Below are positions 57,418 through 64,000 of a DNA stretch of 64,000 nucleotides, one piece after another. Each line of letters starts with the position of its first letter. Within the stretch, counting starts at the first letter, position 1. The notes beneath the pieces are model-generated. The model worked only from the letters and a program-made list of their open reading frames with translations, was not told the DNA's origin and did no database searches. Source of the stretch: Liolophura sinensis. Its lineage: Eukaryota; Mollusca; Polyplacophora; Chitonida; Chitonidae. A program made the translations under genes and the position numbers. The stretch is from NCBI RefSeq assembly GCF_032854445.1, contig NC_088297.1:12054163-12118162 (forward strand). The letters are read 5' to 3'.

Positions 57418-58150
57418 ATAAATATATATAAAGGGCTACTTTGTCATTCACACATTCTGTATAGAATGTATTTTATTTCAAAAATGCCCACATTGTAATA
57501 TAGAACAAAATTGTTTATCGCATGGAAGAGTAGGCTATAGGTCTACTTATTGTCATTTTCACCCTTACACAAATTGCTGGGATTTGCCAGTGTAGGCGGT
57601 CATAAGAAATATAATCTAGATAAGAGACAGAACCGAAGGACACCTAACAACTGTGCATCCTTGGGTTAGCAAGAATGATGCCAAGATATAACCCGTGTAC
57701 GCATAGATCTCAACAACAGCAATACAAATCCAGGTATACGTACATGTGCATGCATGTAGAGGGAAGTGTCAGTAGGAAGTACTGGATATCTAGAGCTCAT
57801 ATACATGACTAAACGAGCCAAAGCTCTCAGATATTTAAAACTCATTATCCTAAAACTGAATTATATCACATTTTCAAGGCCACTTGGAACAAATATTCTA
57901 CAGCTTTTAAGCTATACAAGCTTATAAAGCAATCTAAAATTTCCATATATAGGCTGAACTTTCACATATACATGGAATGGTAAACTAGAAGGTGTATGTA
58001 GGCATATGCCAAGCTGGTTTTCAATTTCAAGGCTTTTCCGTCTATGTTCAACTTCAAAAATACTGATTTTCAAGGTTTTTCGATGCCTGGAAAAGTCTCC
58101 TTCAATGTCTAGGCTTTTCAATGTTTTCCAGGCTCCAGACGAATCCTCGT

Positions 58151-58759
58151 CTACATGGCGCCCTGTTGACGGGCCTGACGGTTCCTGGACGCTTTCTCCA
58201 ATTTCCTCTCCAGCCGTTCCCTGGTTTCCCGTCTCTTAGATTCCTCACCCTCTGCCTTCTTGAGAACGACCTGTCGTTGTCTGGCAGACGCGATTCGCGC
58301 CTTCCTCGTCACAGATGCCAACTGCTCTTTCCGCAGGTTGGTGGCCTTGGACATGCGGTTATTCAAGTCAGCCTGTATTTTGTCCTGCTGTGGTTTGAGA
58401 TCTATGGGATCAAGCAGCCTTGGTTTTCCAGACGGGTAGGCGTTTCCGTCAAAGGAGAGATAAAATGCCACGCTTCCGTTGGCTGTTTCTCGTAGGGTTT
58501 CCGATTTGAGAAGACCATCCTGTCGGAGCTGTGTACGGATGTCTTCATCGGTGTCCCGTTTTCGGGCTATTGCCAGCGCGGGTTGCAGCTCCAGTGGTAA
58601 GTATATGGCCTCCACCACTGTAACCCCGTCGTCCACTGGCTGCTGTCTTGCACAGTGGGATTTAACCTTCTTCTTCTTTCTTTGGCAGGTCATGCATCCC
58701 ATGCATGACGCCACGGCAACCATTAAAACACTTCGTAAAAATCTCCTGACGCAAGCCAT
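58151..58759 (-). CDS. Stathmin-domain-like protein, array copy 2
   Basis: Intact 202-codon ORF with the same start context and stop as copy 1. Residue differences from copy 1 are few: T15A, A42V, V74I and K151T. Several other base changes are silent (for example in the AFYLSFD codons). Nothing suggests it is less functional than copy 1. Confidence 0.6.
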   Translation of the reverse strand: MACVRRFLRSVLMVAVASCMGCMTCQRKKKKVKSHCARQQPVDDGVTVVEAIYLPLELQPALAIARKRDTDEDIRTQLRQDGLLKSETLRETANGSVAFYLSFDGNAYPSGKPRLLDPIDLKPQQDKIQADLNNRMSKATNLRKEQLASVTRKARIASARQRQVVLKKAEGEESKRRETRERLERKLEKASRNRQARQQGAM

Positions 58760-58826
58760 GTCTTTGACAATACTGTTGTCATCAACACAATAAGTGTGAA
58801 GAATCACGTCATGCTATTGTCTACTG

Positions 58827-58851
58827 TGACGTCACGTTGCTGAGTCACGTG
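58827..58851. promoter_or_regulatory. CRE and E-box upstream of copy 2 gene
   Basis: TGACGTCA at 58827-58834 and CACGTG at 58846-58851, at the same spacing from the ATG as in copy 1 (68 nt to the CRE). Confidence 0.5.
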
Positions 58852-59012
58852 AGAGTGACGCATACATTAGATTATTAGAATACGCCGCCTAACGTCACCA
58901 ACAAACGTGACAATGGAGATGCGGCGATCGCCCGGCTCAACGTGCATCTGACGCCATCTTGATTTCTTTCCCCAGCTCATCATAATGACGCGACATTAAC
59001 GACAGACTGCTT

Positions 59013-59174
59013 CGGTGGGCTGATGTGTCTAGCGCGTCCGCCTCAAAGTCGGGAGACCTGAGATCAAACCCGGGTCGTGTCATAGAGTATAAACCTTAAA
59101 AAAAATTGCACTTGCTGCTATCTCCCTTGCCGCTCAGGCGTGAGATGCTATTAGAAGGGAACATGATTGGTTAG
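59013..59174 (+). mobile_element. SINE-C (copy 2)
   Basis: Same insertion as 51742-51903, with a better kept B-box region (GAGATCAAACCCGGGTC). Confidence 0.7.
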
Positions 59175-60155
59175 GTCAATTTCAGGATTATGTCACCGGG
59201 TGGGGTGTCGTTGTTATTGTCAGTTTTAGTGGTCTTATCGTGTATCACATTTGTCAACTTTTCGTGCATGCTCAACTACAGAAACTATTGCTCAAATCAC
59301 ATTTTCCAGACTCCTTGGAATGCCGTAATGTTATACAGTTATGCAAACTTTAAGCAATGTGAAATGGTTTATTTTTAACATATATATGGCAGTGCATCAA
59401 CCAATTTCAGATATCCTGGATAGAAAGCTTGTTCAAAAGAATCTCAAACATGATATAGTATCTGAAGCTGGTTCAGTAGCATGTTTTCAGATCAAACTAT
59501 ATACATATGTTTACCCAGCTGGTATTTAATTTCAAGGCTTTTTCGTGAAGGTCCAACTACACAAATGTCTAAACCTGTATCTTATTTTAACCTGCCCAGG
59601 TGAAAAGAGCTCTACAGGATTTTGGCGATCCCGAAAATCTGGGCGCATTTGCCCAAGCAAAAGCCTGACATTTCGCCTGACACCTGCCATGTTTAGTGAT
59701 AGTGTTTTACTGAAGCAACCTCCTTACCACACGTAAGCAATTTGCATAATTTGCTCAAGTCTTGTGTAGGGTTTGACTTATGCTTTTTCGAGAAAAACTC
59801 CATGTTAGACTTAAGCAAAATACTACCGACTTAAGCAATTTACTGAACTTCAGAACCCTTGTGAAACCGCGCCCAAATCTATTACGGACTTTATCCAAAG
59901 CTAAACTGAACGTTGCTACCGTAACGCACCACTTCGGTCATATAGACTTCCGCGCATGACCGTGCCGCGAAGATGAAGAAAAAAAAAATTCCAAACATGG
60001 TAGATGTTGATTTGAGTAATCTGATTCGAAAGTTTAAACGTCTGGATTACTCTTGAAAGATGGTTTACCAATGCCGGCTTTGACGTATTACATTTCGGGC
60101 GTTTTAAGGTATCGGTTGATAGCAAATATAATGTAGGGTTCGAACTGGGGTCGAA

Positions 60156-60372
60156 CAAGTGCCATAGAAAAGAGTATGCATTTCCTTGCATGTACATGCC
60201 ATAAAATATTCTTATATATACCTCAAGTTGATAAATTATAAATAAATTCAGCACCAAAATATACTGTGGGCGACTCCATTTTGCCTAAGACCTAGTCCTG
60301 AGGTCTTTATGTGTTAGGGGGAGAATTTCCGTCGGAAACCGCCTAAGTGCAGTTCGTACATTTTTGGTAGAA
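60156..60372 (+). mobile_element. MITE fragment at the copy 2 / copy 3 junction
   Basis: Starts inside the TTAA MITE at GTGCCATAGAAAAGAGTATG (both the terminal repeat and the first 30 bp are gone) and stops at TTTGGTAGAACTT, where it fuses to copy 3. Confidence 0.8.
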
Positions 60373-60545
60373 CTTCCCTTGCTGGCTTCAGTACACTACC
60401 GCTGGGCATCAAATAATTTGTCTGTCCGTAGTCACGGTCGTCTCAGTTATCAATTCCAGGTATGTGTTCCCACTTGTCATCACTAGTAAATCCACACAAC
60501 CAAGCATGAAACTATAGTGGAAACTGGATAAATTCCAACTCCAGC
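60373..60545 (-). pseudogene. Inverted exon pair, minus arm (copy 3, truncated)
   Basis: The donor end was lost at the junction. Reads MAAGVGIYPVSTIVSCL and then shifts frame. The distal part still shows NYLMPSGSVLKPA. More diverged from copies 1 and 2 than the rest of the unit. Confidence 0.45.
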
Positions 60546-60774
60546 TGCCATGTTTGAATGCATACTCAACACAGCCCATACAAGGAAGATAACTAAAGAC
60601 AATTCTAACTTATTTTGTACTTGTTCATTTTTGTACTTTTGTACTCTAGGTCATTACTCGTGAGACTGATCCTAAACAATTAGCCAGAATGCATGCCAAG
60701 GTCTAACTTGCCCAACAGCGGCAGTGGTAATTGTATACATGATTCCCCTCACTGTGAGCAGTATGCATTTAAAC

Positions 60775-60965
60775 ATGGCGGTTGGAGTTGCAATTTATCC
60801 AGTTTCTACACTAATTTCATTCTTGTGTGGGTTTACTAGTGATGACACATGAAAACACCTACCTGGAATTGATAGATGAGACGACTGAGACTAGAGACAG
60901 ATACATTATTTGGTGCCCTGCAGTAGTAAACTGAAGCCAGCAAGGGAAGTACAGAGGTGTTCAAT
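60775..60965 (+). pseudogene. Inverted exon pair, plus arm (copy 3)
   Basis: ATGGCGGTTGGAGTTGCAAT onward. The frame MAVGVAIYPVSTLISFLCGF then TSDDT is followed by several stops, and the donor is changed to TTCAAT|GTAAGC. Confidence 0.5.
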
Positions 60966-61251
60966 GTAAGCTTATGGAACAAGACAGGGCTGTGATGGTA
61001 TACGTAATCACACCCCACAGAGCTAACCTTTCCGATGTTTAACTTGGCATCGTCAGTGAGTGAATGAATTTCGATAATTGGTGATTTAGAAGAAACTTGG
61101 CATCACCTGTACCCCCTCTATTTCCAAATGAGCAGCCCCCACCGGGAATCCACGGCAGCACCACACTGGGTATATAACGAGCTGGATGCTCAATTCATCC
61201 CTTTAAGTGGTCTCAAGGGGTCCGTTGGCCAACTACTTAATTCCTGCTCAC

Positions 61252-61355
61252 CTAAAGAATTTCATTTGATTACCTTATGTTATTCCCACTAGAGGGTGAA
61301 GAGTGAGCCGTTCTTGACCATTTTCGTATCATACTTATTGTCTTGCAGGCTGAGA
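61252..61355 (-). pseudogene. Exon-2 copy (copy 3 of array)
   Basis: The donor TTTAG|GTGAGC is kept. The exon body has an extra base (AGAGGGTGAAG for AGGGGTGAAG) and no open frame. Confidence 0.45.
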
Positions 61356-61583
61356 GGTAGTTTACAAACTACCAAAGCTGTGATATTACAAAATGCGAAT
61401 ATCAGTTTTGATCGTTGGTTTCACTGAGTGCACGAAAGGCATATATCGTTTTTCCAAAGTTATGATTTAGTGTCAGGCAGACCGGGGCCAATTTTTGTAA
61501 TGTTGCTTCATTAACCAACGTTATTGAGATATCACAGCATTATTGACATATTTGTTACCGGAAACAAAGTCTATTCTCCTCAG

Positions 61584-61957
61584 TTTAGGCAGGAGAGAGA
61601 GAGAGGGAGTGCTTGGGTTTTAACGTCGTACTTAACTATTTTTCACTCATATGACGACGAAGGAATCCTTAGAGTGCATGTAATGTGCTTCCTTGTTGCA
61701 GGACGGAATTCCACCGCTCTTTTATCTGGTACTGCTTCAATGGGATGATTTACCGAAGGCAGGTAAGCCTCCCCGCCTCAGCCATTATGCTGATACGGGT
61801 CAACCAGTCGTTGCACTGTCCCCTTAATACTGAACGCCAAGCGAGGAAGCTACAATTTCCTCTTTTAAAGTCTTAGTTGTGACCCAACCCAGGATTGACC
61901 CTGGATCTACCGTTCCCGAAGCGGTGGCTCTACCAAATATGCTATCAAGACCGGTAG
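61584..61957 (-). mobile_element. SINE-B (copy 3)
   Basis: Same insertion as in copies 1 and 2. Confidence 0.8.
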
Positions 61958-62145
61958 TTTAAGCTGGATATCACATCCCGGCGTACACACACTTTATATG
62001 TGGAGCTGAATTTAAAACACCCAAAATCGGTAACAATTTACCTCATATACTGAGTATAAGTTATTACATGGCGAGGCATATTATGTTTGTGATGAATTAG
62101 GGATGTTAGTTCCTCTTCGAAATATCAAGATAAGAAGTAGTCGTA

Positions 62146-62487
62146 CAAACACTTTTTATGTGACTTTGTCCGAATAGACAAACGAGCACTTTTCAACTAA
62201 CTTTGTCCGGGTAAACAAACAAACACTTGACTCTTGACTAATTTGTCCGGGTAGACAAACGAACAATTGACTTTTAACTACCTTTGTCCGGGTAGACAAG
62301 AGAAAAACTGACGCTTAACTTACTTTGTCCTACAGTCAATCCAACATCTGACTTTTAATTAACTATTTCCAAGTAGACAAATGAACACTTTTTAACTAAT
62401 TTTGTTTGGGTAGACAAACTAACACTCTTTAAAACTTTGTCCGGGTAGAGAAACGAACATTTTTTAACTAACATTGTCCGGGCAGAC
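62146..62487. repeat. About 40-bp minisatellite (copy 3)
   Basis: Unit number as in copy 1. Individual units match copy 1 more closely than copy 2 in length. Confidence 0.85.
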
Positions 62488-62500
62488 AAACGCAATTAAT

Positions 62501-62587
62501 TTCTTTATTTATTTATTTGATTGGTGTTTTACGCCGTACTCAAGAATATTTCATTTATACGACGGCGGTCAGCACTATGGTGGGTGG
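62501..62587 (-). mobile_element. SINE-A tail (copy 3)
   Basis: Same insertion as 50052-50137, with both AAACGCAATTAAT duplications intact (62488-62500 and 62588-62600). Confidence 0.9.
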
Positions 62588-63330
62588 AAACGCAATTAAT
62601 GATATATACAAAGAGCGACGTTGTCATTCACACATTCTGTATAGAATGTATTTTATTTCAAAAATGGCCACATTGTAATATAGAACAAAATTGTTTATCG
62701 CATGGAAGAGTAGGCTATAGGTCTACTTATTGTCATTTTCACCGTTACACAAATTGCTGGGATTTGCCAGTGTAGGCGGTCATAAGAAATATAATCTAGA
62801 TAAGAGGCAGAACCGAAGGACACCTAATAACTGTGCATCCTTGGGTTAGCAAGAATGATGCCAAGATATAACCCATGTACGCATAGATCTCAACAACAGC
62901 AATACAAATCCAGGTATACGTACGTGTACATGCATGTAGAGGGAAGTATCAGTAGGAAGTGCTGGATGTCTAGAGCTCATATACATGACTAAACGAGACA
63001 AAGCTCTCAGATATTTAAAACTCATTATCCTAAAACTGAATTATATCACATTTTCAAGGCCACTTGGAGCAAATATTCTACAGCTTATAAGCTATACAAG
63101 CTTATAAAGCAATCTAAAATTTCCATATATAGGCTGAACTTTCACATATACATGGAATGGTAAACTAGAAGGTGTATGTAGGCATATGCCAAGCTGGTTT
63201 TCAATTTCAAGGCTTTTCCGTCTATGTTCAAATACAAAAATACTGATTTTCAAGGTTTTTCGATGCCTGGAAAAGTCTCCTTCAATGTCTAGGCTTTTCA
63301 ATGTTTTCCAGGCTCCAGACGAATCCTCGT

Positions 63331-63939
63331 CTACATGGCGCCCTGTTGACGGGCCTGACGGTTCCTGGACGCTTTCTCCAATTTCCTCTCCAGCCGTTCC
63401 CTGGTTTCCCGTCTCTTAGATTCCTCACCCTCTGCCTTCTTGAGAACGACCTGTCGTTGTCTGGCAGACGCGATTCGCGCCTTCCTCTTCACAGATGCCA
63501 ACTGCTCTTTCCGCAGGTTGGTGGCCTTGGACATGCGGTTATTCAAGTCAGCCTGTATTTTGTCCTGCTGTGGTTTGGGATCTATGGGATCAAGCAGCCT
63601 TGGTTTTCCAGACGGGTAGGCGTTTCCGTCAAAGGAGAGGTAAAATGCCACGCTTCCGTTGGCTGTTTCTCGTAGGGTTTCCGATTTGAGAAGACCATCC
63701 TGTCGGAGCTGTGTACGGATGTCTTCATCGGTGTCCCGTTTTCGGGCTATTGCCAGCGCGGGTTGCAGCTCCAGTGGTAAGTATATGGCCTCCACCACTG
63801 TAACCCGGTCGTCCACTGGCTGCTGTCTTGCACAGTGGGATTTAACCTTCTTCTTCTTCCTTTGGCAGGTCATGCATCCCATGCATGACGCCACGGCAAC
63901 CATTAAAACACTTCGTAAAAATCTCCTGACGCAAGCCAT
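63331..63939 (-). CDS. Stathmin-domain-like protein, array copy 3
   Basis: Intact 202-codon ORF. Compared with copy 2 it has G45R, L121P and a Lys at 151 as in copy 1. Its promoter lies beyond the window end. Three intact paralogs in an array where neighbouring non-coding modules have accumulated indels hints at retained function, though the array is also young. Confidence 0.6.
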   Translation of the reverse strand: MACVRRFLRSVLMVAVASCMGCMTCQRKKKKVKSHCARQQPVDDRVTVVEAIYLPLELQPALAIARKRDTDEDIRTQLRQDGLLKSETLRETANGSVAFYLSFDGNAYPSGKPRLLDPIDPKPQQDKIQADLNNRMSKATNLRKEQLASVKRKARIASARQRQVVLKKAEGEESKRRETRERLERKLEKASRNRQARQQGAM

Positions 63940-64000
63940 GTCTTTGACAATACTGTTGTCATCAACACAATAAGTGTGAAGAATCACGTCATGCTATTGT

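Larger units (their letters stand above)
53714..60372. repeat. Large tandem unit, copy 2
   Basis: Matches copy 1 throughout. Near its right end about 225 bp equivalent to 52888-53075 are missing, so GGTTCGAACTGGGGTC runs straight into GAACAAGTGCCATAG at 60140-60165. The unit is then cut at 60372 within the MITE fragment and joins copy 3. Confidence 0.9.
60373..64000. repeat. Large tandem unit, copy 3 (5'-truncated, runs off the window)
   Basis: Begins at CCCTTGCTGGCTTCAGTACA, equivalent to 55206 in copy 2, so about 1.5 kb of the unit start is absent. Thereafter it follows copy 2 at an offset of about 5174-5180 to the window end, which corresponds to about 51549 in copy 1. Confidence 0.9.

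Overview
The window reads as intergenic and intronic DNA from an animal nuclear genome. It is AT-rich, has few long ORFs, and carries many micro- and minisatellites, tRNA-derived SINEs, MITE-like elements and a PIF/Harbinger DNA transposon. The SINE whose tail contains CGTATAAGTGAAATATTC and ends near (AAAT)n, a second SINE with a GAGAGAG..TGCTTGGG tail, the GGGAGATAACTC-type motif and the frequent palindrome TAGGCCTA are all familiar to me from molluscs. A mollusc or another lophotrochozoan is therefore the likely source. This is recognition from memory; no search was run.

Layout. From 1 to 39 kb the sequence is mostly single-copy noncoding DNA. It is punctuated by minisatellites with periods of 41, 31, 66, about 25, 17 and 21 bp, by SINE fragments, by a TTAA-flanked MITE at 21.5-22.0 kb and by a few promoter-like clusters. 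No long gene is visible. Several exon-like segments with good splice signals occur on the minus strand (46.1, 39.8, 25.0, possibly 18.2, 5.8 and 5.3 kb), and one occurs on the plus strand (12.8 kb). Exons at 46025-46177 (start ATG, TATA upstream, donor) and 39752-39881 (acceptor and donor) are phase-compatible, and a terminal exon with a poly(A) signal lies at 5218-5357. They could belong to one gene of about 41 kb on the minus strand, but that linkage is inferred.

From 39.7 kb onward the window is dominated by related segmental copies. Degenerate copies of the 39.8-kb exon with flanking intron recur near 42.5, 48.8, 56.1 and 61.3 kb. A diverged copy of the repeat unit (42.9-45.2 kb) is interrupted by two nearly identical non-autonomous Harbinger elements. 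One sits inside the other in opposite orientation, and each has a 3-bp target duplication.

From 46.4 kb to the end lies a young tandem array with a unit of about 7.3 kb: copy 1 at 46.4-53.4, copy 2 at 53.7-60.4 and a 5'-truncated copy 3 from 60.4 to beyond 64 kb. Each copy carries the same intact, apparently intronless minus-strand ORF of 202 aa. It has a Cys-rich hydrophobic N-terminus, a polybasic stretch and a long basic coiled coil, and resembles stathmin-domain proteins. A CRE palindrome and a CACGTG E-box are visible upstream in copies 1 and 2. Each unit also holds an inverted pair of decayed exon copies, two or three SINEs and a roughly 40-bp minisatellite. The most unusual items are the triplicated stathmin-like gene unit and the self-into-self Harbinger insertion.
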